Assembly: GCF_013368755.1 (NCBI RefSeq)
Contig: NC_049566.1
Span: 3,968,001 to 4,032,000 of the forward strand
Reading direction: 5' to 3'
DNA length: 64,000 nt
Origin: Talaromyces rugulosus
Taxonomy: Eukaryota > Ascomycota > Eurotiomycetes > Eurotiales > Trichocomaceae
The notes below the pieces were generated by a model, which worked only from the letters and a program-made list of their open reading frames with translations, did no database searches and was not told the origin of the DNA. Below, in pieces: positions 1-10,525 of this stretch. The position numbers and the translations under genes were made by a program. Each line of letters starts with the position of its first letter. Position 1 is the first letter of the stretch.

Positions 1-723
1 AGCTAGCCAAGCTACTACCTGAGCAATATCATCCACTGTACCGAGCCTATTCTCAACCGGTGTGTTCTTGCGCTGCATATCAACAATATCGGCAGGAATA
101 TTATCTAGCAACTCGCTCTGCACAGGACCAGGGTTTACCGTATTAACAGTGTGCTTTGCCGCACCCAACTCTGCTGCCCAGCAGCGCGTCAGTCCCTCCA
201 GGGCAGCTTTAGATGAACAATACGTGGATAGCTCTTTGAATCCATAGCGCGCACCCACCGAGCCGATGTTGATTACTCGGCCTGGAGTTCTGAGGAACGG
301 AAGGACTTGTTGGAGCATCAACATTGGCGCACGCACGTTCAAATCATAGACAAAAGAAAAGTCGTCTGTCGAAATATCCTGCACCGGCTTTACTAGCTCG
401 ACACCCGCATTGTTCACGAGAATGTCGATATGCGGGCCAAAAGCCTTCGTAGTTTGTTCGACGATTCTTGCAGCTGATGATGGAATGCGCAAGTCCGCCT
501 TGATGGCGATTGCAGCTGTAGAGCCACTGTGGTGGCTCATTGATGCGACTTGCTTCACCAAGTCGCTGGCACTGGCATCGCTTTTTGAGGAGGTGTATGT
601 TATTGCGACTTTGGCGCCTCTGCTTGCGAGTCCCAACGCGATTCCAGCTCCAATGCTCCGAGATGCCCCAGTGACTATAGCCACTTTTCCGAGCAGATTT
701 TGATTAGGAGAGGGGGGACTCAT
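1..723 (-). CDS. Short-chain dehydrogenase/reductase, C-terminus cut by window edge
   Basis: Classical SDR, an NAD(P)H-dependent oxidoreductase that is probably cytosolic; the substrate is unknown. Read on the minus strand from the ATG at 723-721, the frame stays open to base 1, giving 241 residues without a stop. Near the N-terminus it has the nucleotide-binding stretch GKVAIVTGASRSIG, a Ser where many SDRs have Gly. The NNAG motif follows about 110 residues in (ILVNNAG). The catalytic set is Ser in INIGSVG and Tyr/Lys in YCSSK, then NPGPVQSELL. This layout recalls the trihydroxynaphthalene/versicolorin reductase branch, but that is inference. The last roughly 20-30 residues lie outside the window. 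It is divergent from the epimerase at 1434 and shares a 710-bp promoter region with it. Confidence 0.9.
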   Translation of the reverse strand, partial: MSPPSPNQNLLGKVAIVTGASRSIGAGIALGLASRGAKVAITYTSSKSDASASDLVKQVASMSHHSGSTAAIAIKADLRIPSSAARIVEQTTKAFGPHIDILVNNAGVELVKPVQDISTDDFSFVYDLNVRAPMLMLQQVLPFLRTPGRVINIGSVGARYGFKELSTYCSSKAALEGLTRCWAAELGAAKHTVNTVNPGPVQSELLDNIPADIVDMQRKNTPVENRLGTVDDIAQVVAWLA

Positions 724-1433
724 GATTTAAATTTTCTGGTTTTGAGTTTAATAGAATTTGAGGAAGGTTGAGGAGGGTGTTTGCTGTTTATACCAGCCAT
801 TCCTTGATATGCATGCGGCCCCACCCCGCATTGAGAGACAGATCCTGACTTCATGGTCTCCACAGGCTGGTGGACTTTGTGGTATTTGCCTTTGATAATA
901 GGAAACGTCGTGGGTAGCAATGTATTGAGATGGTCACTGCAAGGGTCATCAGACTAATCGATCTAGAGAAGATAATGGTAAATGACCAAATGGAGGCATA
1001 ATTATGCTATTTCTGCAAGAGAGATGACACGACAAAACCATAATCATGTGTGACCCTAGTAACTGAGGGAAGATTGAGTACTAGTACTTTATAGTAATCA
1101 GACTTAAGAATAATATACCACTGAAAACTGTCATTAGGTATTTTCGACATTGTATGCAACATTTAACCCTAACACCTGAATCTGGTGTGGGTCTGGTGCG
1201 GGCCCACCCCGCATCTATCTTTGTGATGTACGGAGTTAAATTCGGCGATAGTAGTGGCTGGGCATTTGAACACTTCATGTATACCAGAACCGGATTTATC
1301 ACGGAGGTATTCACATGATCGAACTGCCTCCGATTCTGCTTCCGGCATAGTTTACACGTTGAGTGTATATAAACCGGGCTATCACCTCAGGAGTTAATTG
1401 ACACGGTCTTCAAAATTCAATTAGGCTACAAAA
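724..1433. promoter_or_regulatory. Divergent promoter region with duplicated CCCACCCCGCAT
   Basis: Gene-free 710 bp between two divergent oxidoreductase genes. It holds two copies of the 12-mer CCCACCCCGCAT, at 820-831 and 1203-1214. The GCGGGG inside it (complement strand) fits the CreA consensus SYGGRG, and TGCGG fits the AlcR half-site. Which factor binds, if any, is inference. No credible coding sequence was seen. Confidence 0.45.
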
Positions 1434-2483
1434 ATGTCTTCTGCTCTAAACTTCCCAGAAAACTCTACCGTTTTGGTGACCGGAGCCAATGGACATGTGG
1501 CTCAGCATATGCTCGAACAACTCCTGAGAATCCCTTCAGTCAAGGTTCGAGGAACGGTCCGAACAGCTACATCCGAAGCCGCCTTGCAAGCAGTATTCGG
1601 AAATTACGTGGCCTCTGGGTCATTGGAAATCATCCAAATCCCCGACATCACACAGGAAGGGGTCTTTGACACTGCACTTCGAGATTGCACACATGTAGCG
1701 CATGTGGCGTCGCCCCTGGTGGTTGGGTCGACCAATGTCGAAGACGAGGTGCTGAAGCCCGCTCTACGAGGAACGTTGTCTCTTTTGGCATCAGCAGAAA
1801 AGGCCAATAAGCTGAAATCAGTGGTCATAACAGGCTCTTTTGCGTCCGTCATTGACCTTATGCAAGATCTGCGCCCTGGATACACCTACACTCCCAAGGA
1901 CTGGAACCCATTGACCTACGAACTCGCGGCCGACCCTGCCCTTGATCTGTCTAGGTGGCCAGAAAGGTATCGTCCATTTGTCACGTACACGACCTCGAAG
2001 AAAGTTGCAGAACGCGGGGCATGGGACTGGTGGGCTGAACATAAGCCAGCATGGGATCTATCCTTTGTCAATCCTACCTATATCCTCGGCCCTTATTTGC
2101 TGCCTGTATCCCGCGAGAAGCTGAGCTTTAGTTGTCATCTTGCCTCGGGTGTCGCGCTGTCGAGTCCCAAGGATAATCTTCCCTTGATTGACTTTCCGCA
2201 CTGGGTCGATGTGAGAGATGTTGCTCTTGCGCACCTCCTCGCCTTGACGAATCCGCAAGCCAGGGGCGAGCGGTTTATTCTTGCTCCGAACAAGGTTCCT
2301 CCTTCGGCTTTTGCGAAGATAGCCAAGGAGAGACTTGGCCTGCATCCGTCAGAGGAGATACAGGAACTGCCTCCGATGTTTGACATTGACTCACGCAACT
2401 GCGAGTCCGTATTGAGCATGAATGATTGGATTGCCTTGGAAGATTCTTTAGTAGATTTAGTTAATCAGATAACACAAAATTAA
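1434..2483 (+). CDS. NAD(P)-dependent epimerase/aldehyde reductase (extended SDR)
   Basis: Intronless 349-residue extended SDR of the dihydroflavonol-4-reductase / Gre2-ketoreductase type. These enzymes reduce aldehydes or ketones with NADPH in the cytosol. The Rossmann motif VTGANGHVAQH lies at about residues 15-25, the conserved VAHVASP stretch at about 88-94, and the catalytic YTTSK (YxxxK) at about 185-189. FVNPTYILGP is the usual segment after the catalytic Lys. Length is normal for the family (about 340-350). The start is the first ATG, after an AT-rich leader (CTACAAAAATG) typical of fungal starts. It is divergent from the SDR ending at base 1. The substrate is not predictable. Confidence 0.9.
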   Translation: MSSALNFPENSTVLVTGANGHVAQHMLEQLLRIPSVKVRGTVRTATSEAALQAVFGNYVASGSLEIIQIPDITQEGVFDTALRDCTHVAHVASPLVVGSTNVEDEVLKPALRGTLSLLASAEKANKLKSVVITGSFASVIDLMQDLRPGYTYTPKDWNPLTYELAADPALDLSRWPERYRPFVTYTTSKKVAERGAWDWWAEHKPAWDLSFVNPTYILGPYLLPVSREKLSFSCHLASGVALSSPKDNLPLIDFPHWVDVRDVALAHLLALTNPQARGERFILAPNKVPPSAFAKIAKERLGLHPSEEIQELPPMFDIDSRNCESVLSMNDWIALEDSLVDLVNQITQN

Positions 2484-2536
2484 CCTGAACTTTGAAAGGG
2501 ACTTTTTTTCTTCTTCACTCCTAATAATACACACAA

Positions 2537-4339
2537 TCACAGAATGTATCTGAAGCCCTTCACAACTACACCGTTCCTCTCGTCTTCTTCATCCAACTTG
2601 CGATTCTCTGCCTTTAGCACAAACCGAATAATGATCGCCATCCCAGCACACGCAGTACAAACGCACGCCAGCGTAATTCCGGCCGGCACGTACCTCGGCC
2701 CTTGCGAGCTTGGATAGAGATACGAGCCATAGATACTCGCCGAATTTCCAAACATGCCACATATAGCCACTACAACGGACCGTTTTGCCAGTGGACGCGA
2801 AAAGCTGGACGTGATCCAGGCAAGGATAATCTGGAAAGGGGGTAGAACGCCAATGGGAATCAGATACATGGCGAACATGCGCGCACCTGTGTTTCCGGTT
2901 GAAATGACAATGATATTACCAATTGCGCCCACGATCATGCACGCAGCAATATGCATGCTACGCTCATTGGTGCGCGAAGAGTGGTATGACACAATCAAGA
3001 CAACGAGGAAAGTTGCAAACCAGACAGGGACGGTGAGTAAGAGGGTGGTGATATTGGGAAACCCAAGAGACTGGACGATGGTGGGGAAGAAGTAGCTAAC
3101 ATTTGTTAGTTCAGTTTAGAACAACAATCTCGAACAGTGGAATGATACATACGTAAAAGACTGCGCCAGCAGATTTAAATGATGCATAATCATAAACATA
3201 TACAGCCGCCAGTCCTTGAACGCCATCTTGACCGCTTTTATCGGACTGATTGCATATCGATCATCGACTTCGCCAGCGGCATCTTGCGCAAGTCTCCATT
3301 CGGCATAGTGGCGCTGTTCTAGCGACAGCCAACGCGTGGTGCTTGGATAGTTCGGCATGATCCACCTGTTTCTTCTGTAAGCTATTGTGTTTGTAGAGAA
3401 AAGTAACCTAGACGACATACACTGCGACCGCTGCAATTGCTGTGGTGGCGGAACCTTCGATGATAAAAAGCCATCGCCAGGCAGCTAATCCTCGGGCGCC
3501 ATCCATGTCTGAAAGGACGCCAGCAGCAATGAGACCGCCGAACATATTGGCCAGGGCCACACCGGCGTACAACAAGCCGATTCTATGAGCCAGCTCGTGG
3601 GCTCGGTACCAGGACGACATCAAGAAGATGCATCCTCTGTTCGCATATCAATAAACCAAATCTTTCAAATCGAATTATGGCACTTACGAGAAGAATGGTG
3701 CTTCGGCTGCACCGAGAAATAGTCGGCAGATGAGCTCTCCGACGAAGCTTTGAGTCGTTGATTGCAATGCCGAGATCATACCCCTGGCTCGCGTTAAATA
3801 GGCGTCGAATATACGTTATTCAGGAGTAGCTTACCACACAGCCATGGTTCCGCACAGATACAAGGAGGGTCGCACGCGGGTCAGGAGGAGATTTGAAGGA
3901 AGTTGAAGTAGAATGTAGCCCTAATTCGTTAGACCACCTTTCCCAACTTGATAGCGAAGGAGTTCTCTCACAATGAATAAAATCGATGTAATTGTGTTAT
4001 ACTCCGTTCCCTTCAAGCCCAAATCCTGCTCCAAAGTTCCCAGCCTCGCCTGTGCAAGTGCACTGCATTTTTATAACCGTCATTAGCACGTCGAATTTGA
4101 ATAAGCACGGAGGAAACATACTTTCTATCCAGGAAATTCGTCAAATACATCAGCACAACCCACGGTAGCAGATGCAAATCAATCTTCCGTAGTAGTTTCT
4201 TCGTGTTCGCATTGTGCCAGTCGGCATCGCGCGAGGCAAACTCGACCGACATGGCCTGTCGCTCAGCATCGACTCCCTGTAGCCCGGCTGTCGACAGCTC
4301 AATGTGGCACGAGGGATCTAGTTTTTCGGGAGCTTCCAT
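2537..4339 (-). CDS. MFS transporter, allantoate permease (Dal5/ACS) family, 7 exons
   Basis: Membrane transporter of the anion:cation symporter family (Dal5, Tna1, Liz1 relatives), which carry small carboxylates such as allantoate, nicotinate, pantothenate or biotin precursors. The ATG at 4339 starts a short cytosolic tail ending in KKLLRKIDLHLLPWV, a family signature. After splicing, the next segments read NFLDRNALAQARLG, then GYILLQLPSN, then a long run of membrane helices. The last exon runs from about 3095 to 2537 and ends GFRYIL. I count seven exons; each boundary restores frame with GT-AG sites. One apparent stop (VYVV-stop near 3408) falls inside an intron. It is paralogous to the transporter at 10526-12110 (same NxLDR block, same GFRYI end). 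Two CCCCGCAT motifs lie upstream at 4551-4558 and 4589-4596. Confidence 0.85.
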
Positions 4340-4823
4340 TGTTGTCTTTTTTCTTAAAGAAATTCGTAAAAGACAGCTGCAGTAGATGAACGATCGATAT
4401 TTCTTGGAGAGAGATCGGAGACTAATAAACCCCACGGGGATTCTCCGTTCAATTGCTTGGTTACCAATCAGGGTGGCGACGAGATGCGGGCTGGTATCCG
4501 ATGCCTGTTTGGGACAAGGTTTTCTCTCCGATGCCCGCTTTGGGAGCGCTCCCCGCATTTACATTGACCAGTCAGACTGCGTATCTTTCCCCGCATTGTC
4601 GGATAGCAAGCCGAGCGCCCTTATGTTATGACTCGTGATGCAGAGAGTAAATAAGCGATCTATAGCTACGATTTGATTCGTTTATTCTTAATCCTTGGGC
4701 CTTGATGTAATATAGTAATAGGCTAATTCGTGTTGTAGATGTTGAATTTATCCTCCGTATCTAAACTCTGAAGAAAAGACTTGGATCTAACTATATTACG
4801 TGTATCCTTCCATGTATCTTCGG
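4340..4823. promoter_or_regulatory. Upstream region of the first Dal5-type transporter
   Basis: No gene is supported here. It holds two identical CCCCGCAT octamers 38 bp apart (4551 and 4589) and a partial ATGCGGG at 4484-4490, followed by AT-rich sequence towards the kinesin gene's 3' end. Confidence 0.4.
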
Positions 4824-6785
4824 CTAAACAGACATATAGTAGTACCTGGTCCCCGCATCATACTCAAGGATAACTTCATTTTCCATCATACTCACATCGA
4901 TGATAATCTGTCGCCATAGATTGAGCTCATAAGAATCTGGCGTTTGCCCCGGCGTTATTAGCGCGCACAAATACTGCGTGCCATTACTCGTATCCCTTCC
5001 CGTAAGATCCAATGCCTGCTCAAAGGCTCCCTTGGCGGTTTCTTGTACCGCTGCAACAGGACAAAGTATGGTAGCCAATTTAATGTCACCAGGGATGTCG
5101 ATCTTGGAGTCATGACCAGGCTGCTCATTCCAGCTAACAACCATGCTCGGGCGAATGCGATCTTTGAATGGTATTTCTGAGGCGGTGGGATTGGAGTCTC
5201 GGCTCGACGATACGAGCCGAGAAAGTATGGTGTCAGGGTCAGTCGACCCGTTGGAGTTTGACTGCGTTGTATTCGACTTGTCGCCGGCACGCTGTGAGTC
5301 AACATGCATTTGCCACAACTTTGACCTAAACGCTTTTGCCTGCTGCGTGCTGACACCGGGTGTCTTTAAGCATCGCCGTTCAAAGTTAACGGCTGGCAGG
5401 CGAAGTAGTTGAGCGCCTGACTCCGTAGGAGCCAGCACAGCAGAGTCGATTGGAGGGACACCTGACTAGCAAGGAGTTAGCATAAAAAGAATGGAAAAAA
5501 AAAGTTTAGAATCTTACGTTTCTACTTATCCAGGCTTTTACTTGTGCATTCGTCCAAGCCATGGGAGCCATTGGGTTAGATTCCTTGGGAGCTGTGCTCG
5601 TCGGAACCAGAACACGCAGCATTTCGGCATATCGCAGGGTATTTTTACTTGGCGACACATCAGCCAGACTTGGATTTACACAGGCTATAACAACCGTCTT
5701 GCAGGCTCGGCGGCCAGTAGGGTCGAAAACGTGTTTCAAGACCTTTGTCAGTGCGCTTTGCCGGAACGGCACACGCGGCTTTTTCTGCTTTGACTTGGGC
5801 ATGTCCGACAATGCGATGGCATCTGACTCGACCTTACCGCGAATGCAGTCCTTCAACACTGACAGGCTCATGTTGATCTCACGCGCCTCGCGCATGCGGT
5901 CAGCTCCGTGAACTGCGACGTCGCGAGCAGCTTCGGACCCGGCTAGATCAACCAGATACAAAAGTCCATCTGACCCTGTAGCTGGGTTTCTGATACGAAT
6001 GCGACAGATACCGTGTGAGCGAGACGAAGCGTCATTCTTCAGGGTCGGTGCAGTCCGTCTGAAGGATGCAGCTCGTTCAATTAAATCCATCACTTCGTCT
6101 CGGTCCTTTACCGGGTGCTCGGTTACCCCGGCCAGTTGAGTCACTCCAAAGGAATCTTCAAGAATTGAGATGGGTTTTCGGGAGCTAAGCAAGTCGTAGG
6201 CCGAGTTTCCGGCGAGGTCGATGATGGTCATGTACATTTCCCTTTGGCCCTCGAGACTGCCGTCCATCAAGGATGCGGTCACGAGTTTTTCTAAATGGCT
6301 GACGGTGAAAGTTTTGCTGGAGCCTGTCTGGCCATAGGCGAAAAAAGTTCCAATACCGCCATTCCAGGCAAACGGAACAAGATGTTCTACGGCATCTTCG
6401 TAAATCTCTTCGGTGGTTGCCTGTGAGTTGAATAGTCTGTCCACCTTGTATTTAAAGGACTTGAGCAATGTGATCAGTAAAGCCTCAGATATAAACCCTT
6501 TAAATTCTATCATACCTTGAGTATAGGCCGCCCCCTCGGGTGATTATAGAGATCGTGAATGTCTACCACACCAGCCTCGCCGATTTGCGCAGACCGTGGG
6601 TAGACAGCACATGGAAACCCAGCAGCAATGTCCTCGTCCAGCAGAGGCCGGATCCTGGCACTGACAATCATTTCTGGGCTTGTTGTCTCTGAGGCTGACT
6701 CTTTTGGCCGTGGCACCGGCGTGGTGTTGAACGCCTGGACCATGTTGCGGTATTGAGCCGCATTTTCGAGGTAAAATCTGTCCAT
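4824..6785 (-). CDS. Kinesin motor protein with SAM-like tail (kinesin-13-like)
   Basis: Microtubule motor ATPase of 617 residues in three exons (6785-6516, 6459-5518, 5465-4824), with phase-0 junctions that preserve frame. The motor begins MIVSARIRPLLDED near residue 40. Motor motifs in order are the P-loop GQTGSSKT, switch I NDASSRSH and switch II LVDLAGSE, then ALTKVLKHVFD. The fold from KVDRLFN through FAYGQTG resembles the kinesin-13/KIF24 branch. After the motor, WTNAQVKAWISRNSG...GAQLLRL looks like a short SAM-like module, as in KIF24-type kinesins. The N-terminal extension is very short (about 40 residues) and no long coiled coil was seen, so it may not form a classical dimer. The P-loop has Ser where the invariant Gly precedes Lys, so activity is uncertain. 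Confidence 0.85.
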
Positions 6786-7132
6786 TTCGGGCGGGATATT
6801 GCGTTAAAGTAGGCTGGAAATACAGAACTGCGGCTGTGTGTTCGCTGACTTCACTAAAATCGAGGCCACAGACGCCTTGTAGTCTCCTATTTTGATTGTG
6901 GCTGCGACGCGTTTTGTTTGTTTACTGGCTGTTGTTGGGAGTGTTGACTGCTGCCTGAGCCGCAACGCACGGTTCAACAAGCGTAAACCAATCGCGAATA
7001 AGCTTGTGCGATCATATACTATCTATATCAATGATACTATTGGGTAGGGATATTCATTATTTATACTATACAGAAACGAGCTTGATTTAATTAGACCATC
7101 TATGAAAATTTGCCAACCAGAATGATGAAACA
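6786..7132. other. Intergenic region, no gene seen
   Basis: This is the kinesin upstream region and the 3' flank of the transporter at 7133. No coding or structural signal was recognised. Confidence 0.5.
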
Positions 7133-8827
7133 CTATAACGAAAGCGCTGGAAGCTTCTCGGCCATATCTTTGCTCCATCTGTCTGCATAGAACCTCATCG
7201 GAATGAGTACAAGACCACTAAGCCAGCAAATGAACGCAGCCATCGTTAGCAACCACCCGGTGCCAATAGCATTAGCCAGCGGATCAGCAACCACGAGCGC
7301 AATACAAGCTAATGAATTGCGCAAGAGATTATTGACTGCTACTCCCGTACTCGAGCGTTTGGGCACAAACTCTGTGAGCATTGTGGTCATAACGTTGGAG
7401 ACTAGCATCATCCCGAAACTGTAGAAAAACGTGGCGAGACACTGTATTTTTTTTGGATATATTTTAGTTAACTGTTTTTACGTGCTTGGTACGAGAACGA
7501 CTTACCGGTACAAACCAAAAGATATGCTTGTCGGCCGTCCATCCAAACCATACCAAGGCCGCGGGGTATATAAACGCTGCAATCCAAGCATTCTCTCGCA
7601 GGCGGTCTTCGGGAAGAAACTGGATATTCCCATTTTCATCATATCGACCGACTTTTGTCGCTTCTCGATTCATAATATAATCCGTCCACCTCCCGCCCAA
7701 GACTGAGCCAATAATTGCACCCAAAGCGCTCGGCGTATAGAGCAAACCAACAATCAATGGAGAATAAGAGTACGGCGAAGATGAGAAAACCGTCTGTAGG
7801 GTGATATTAACAAGATAGTAGCTCGCAAAGGTTATGCCGGTATAGAAAACGGTGATCAGGATTGGCATAAAACGTAACAAGCGAGACACTTTAACTGGAG
7901 CAATAATCACATTTATGACTGTGAATATCCACCGCGTCGCAGATTTGCCTTGCTGCTTCTCATTCTCCGTGGTAGTGGTTTTCTGTTGACGACTTTCCAT
8001 ATTTGATGTCTCTGGGAGAAAGAAAAGGACCAAAAGGAAGACCAAAAAGCCGTAGATAACCATGACCCATTGAGTGCTGCGCCAGTTCCATTTGATAGCG
8101 ACAGCACCTCCAATTATTGGCGATATAAGGGGACCAAGCATTGGCCCAAGGAAGAAAATTCCCATAGCCTTTCCTCTCTCTTTAACATCCCAGAGATCCG
8201 CAATAGAACCTGCTCCAACAGCTTGAACGCTGGCGCAGGCTCCACCAGCCAAGACACGAGTGGCGATGAACATGCCAATATCAACACTGACAGCAGCCAA
8301 AATGTTGAAGATTGCTAACAGAAAAAAGGAGATCAAATAAATGGCTCGGCGACCATATTGCTCAGAGAGATAGGACCACCATAGAGGTGTGAAGGCTACC
8401 GCGAGGGAGTAGAAAGCAACCGACAAATTGACAACTGTAGGAGTTGAGTCCAAGTCTTTAGCAATGTCTTTCAAAACAGCTATATGGTATATTAGAGTTA
8501 CTCTGCAGATATGGAATATGGAATTTCTGTGATGGAAGATTACATACGCATCAAAATTGTACTTCCTAGTGGAGCTGCCATGGCCGCCAAAGAAATAATC
8601 GAAGTGAGGCCAAGCTTCAATCGACGATCCGCATTCTTTGCATTGTCTGGAATTGACACTAATGCTAAAAATGGCAAAAATCCTTTGGGCTTGGTTCGTT
8701 CGTTTGTTGATTCAATTGCACCCCGCTCTGCGGTAGATTTCTCCAAGTCTCTAGAAGCATCGTTCGTTAAGCCTGTGTTTATGGCTGGTGATTGCAATGT
8801 CGTTTCGTCTTTTTTGCTAACTTCCAT
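7133..8827 (-). CDS. MFS transporter, DHA1 drug:H+ antiporter type
   Basis: Plasma-membrane exporter of the DHA1 family (12 helices; polyamine/drug exporters such as Tpo, Flr and Qdr), 520 residues. Exons are 8827-8548, 8479-7506 and 7441-7133. Spliced, the first helix reads STILMPVLKDIAKDL, typical of the family, and WSYLSEQYGRRAIYL is the helix 2-3 signature with the conserved Gly-Arg-Arg. GGACASVQAVGAGSIADLW and GPMLGPLISPIIGG are further family motifs. The second intron uses the upstream acceptor (TACAG at 7442-7446); the downstream acceptor would break the frame. The start is the Met followed by EVSKKDE; an in-frame Met 14 codons upstream is an alternative. The cargo cannot be told from sequence. 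Confidence 0.87.
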
Positions 8828-9169
8828 GATGTTATACACTATATAAATATCATTGTTTTCCCTTTTCATTCAAGTATGCGACTGGTGTGGAGGGTTCAAA
8901 TAATATTAAATAAGAACCGGTTCATATCGTAGCGGGCCGCGCGGGCCGCATGCCCGGCGAGATCTTCCGACACACAATAATAGTTGAACCAGGGCGTATA
9001 CAGTTTAGTTCGTGTTAAATGGGAACTGAATGTGAAAATTGTGAAAATTGTACGCGGAGCACAGTTTTAATGATATAGTTTGTATTTTCCTTGTGGAATT
9101 CTCCTATGATTACTACTCATGATTTCCCCTCTCAGCACACATCCTCGTGGCCGGCATCCCAAAGAACTT
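8828..9169. promoter_or_regulatory. Promoter region with tandem 9-mer GCGGGCCGC and a palindrome
   Basis: Upstream of the DHA1 transporter. It has a perfect 10-bp palindrome GAACCGGTTC (8914-8923), then two adjacent copies of GCGGGCCGC (8932-8940, 8941-8949) and a nearby GCATGCCCGG. These are plausible binding sites for dimeric regulators. No gene was seen. Confidence 0.35.
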
Positions 9170-9964
9170 CTACTTGAGGAGTCTTCCACCATCGGTCAGG
9201 ATAGTTTGACCAGTAACAAATCGATCCTTCATCAGATACAGATATGCCTCGGCAGTATCCTCCGGCCGTCCTAGGGTACCTAGCAAGTTGGTATCCCGGA
9301 ACAGCTTGTATGTAGCCTCCTTTATTTCTTCATTTCCATTGCCCATCGATTGCAAGAGCTCGGTATCTATGGCGCCAGGGGCCACTGCATTGACACGCAA
9401 CGGTGCCAGCGAAATAGCGAGCGCGCGCGAGGCTGCATCGACTGCACCAGCCCATGGGATAGCGGTGACGAAATCTTTGACCGGCTTGAAGAGCATGGTC
9501 CCAGTTGTTAGGGTGATGCTCGTCTGAGGCCCGGTTTCCATGTATTTGGGAGCATGCTTAGCAAGCATCATAATACCGGCAAGCCGATCACTGGTCCCGA
9601 TTTGCTCAGGTGTGATTTCAGATAGCGACGGGGCGTAACCAGGGCTGCCGGCTGTGTTGACGAGGTGGTCGATCTTCTTTCCGTCTTTGGTGGCGAAAGT
9701 AAAAAGCGAGTTAATGCTGGCCTCCATTGTCGGAATGTTGTATAGGTCGCATGCCTGGCCAGAGACGCGCGATGAGAGCTCGGGATAGCCCTCGCGGAGG
9801 CGAGATACGGCCCTTTCAACCTTTTGGGGGTTGGAAGAAGAAATGACGACTGAGGCGCCATATTCGAGAGAGCCTTGAGCGACGGCGAAACCGATACCTG
9901 ATGTTCCTCCAAGAACCAAGACGCGAGCGCCCTCGAGTTTGTTGAACTTGTGTCGTTGAGGCAT
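9170..9964 (-). CDS. Short-chain dehydrogenase-like protein with non-canonical catalytic residues
   Basis: Single-exon, 264-residue SDR-fold protein. The N-terminal nucleotide-binding motif is intact (LVLGGTSGIGFAVA, about residues 15-28). DHLVNTAG replaces the usual NNAG. SITLTTGTM sits where the catalytic Ser strand is expected. At the YxxxK position the sequence reads GAVDAASRALA, so Tyr is Asp and Lys is Arg. RVNAVAPGAIDTELL and the C-terminal VTGQTILTDGG match the family well. It may therefore bind NAD(P) without normal SDR chemistry, or belong to a fungal subfamily with altered catalysis; several fungal cluster SDRs of this divergent type exist, but I cannot name the closest. It lies tail-side of the DHA1 transporter's promoter and downstream of no obvious partner. 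Confidence 0.85.
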   Translation of the reverse strand: MPQRHKFNKLEGARVLVLGGTSGIGFAVAQGSLEYGASVVISSSNPQKVERAVSRLREGYPELSSRVSGQACDLYNIPTMEASINSLFTFATKDGKKIDHLVNTAGSPGYAPSLSEITPEQIGTSDRLAGIMMLAKHAPKYMETGPQTSITLTTGTMLFKPVKDFVTAIPWAGAVDAASRALAISLAPLRVNAVAPGAIDTELLQSMGNGNEEIKEATYKLFRDTNLLGTLGRPEDTAEAYLYLMKDRFVTGQTILTDGGRLLK

Positions 9965-10525
9965 GTTTGAATTCTATACGAGATATATTTATTTGATGGT
10001 CTCAAAGATAGTCAACGACAAAAGTGATGCTGACACTTGAGAAGGTCCGATACTATTCTTTTCAATTTTAATTGCTTGGGCCGAATAATTCAATTTTATT
10101 TCGATGCCAATCCAAGGTATTTATATGCAAAGCTTTCCCACGCCTCTATACATGTAACGGCGATAGGCGGACATAAGACACGACGTCACGGAATTCCGTG
10201 ACTGGAAGTATTTTGAAGCGTCTTGCTCCTCCACAGCTCCATGTAATTTGACGGGCATCGATTAGACGATCTAACACCGGAAGTGGCGCCAACACAAAAA
10301 CTTTTCATCTTGACTTGGCTTATGGTTGTGCGGCAAATAACGACAGTGCAGGGCCGGAGATAGGAGTGAGCCACATATCCTTCCGCACCCGCTATTGGCT
10401 CAAATACCGTAAGCCAAATTGTGCCACCCGATTAGGTCTAGCGGCGGCGGAGCTACATCAAAATGCATCGCGGAGATTCTTCCGTAAAGGATCAAGTTGT
10501 CAAGGTTTTCATCAATAACTCTAAA
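9965..10525. other. Intergenic region, no gene seen
   Basis: 560 bp between the SDR start and the 3' end of the second Dal5-type transporter. Short open frames occur but none has a recognisable domain. Confidence 0.5.

Noticed and set aside
3408..3623. Apparent premature stop in the first Dal5-type transporter (VYVV-stop)
   Set aside because: The stop lies in an intron: GTATGT donor right after GCAGT and an acceptor before GTGGATCATGCC restore the frame.
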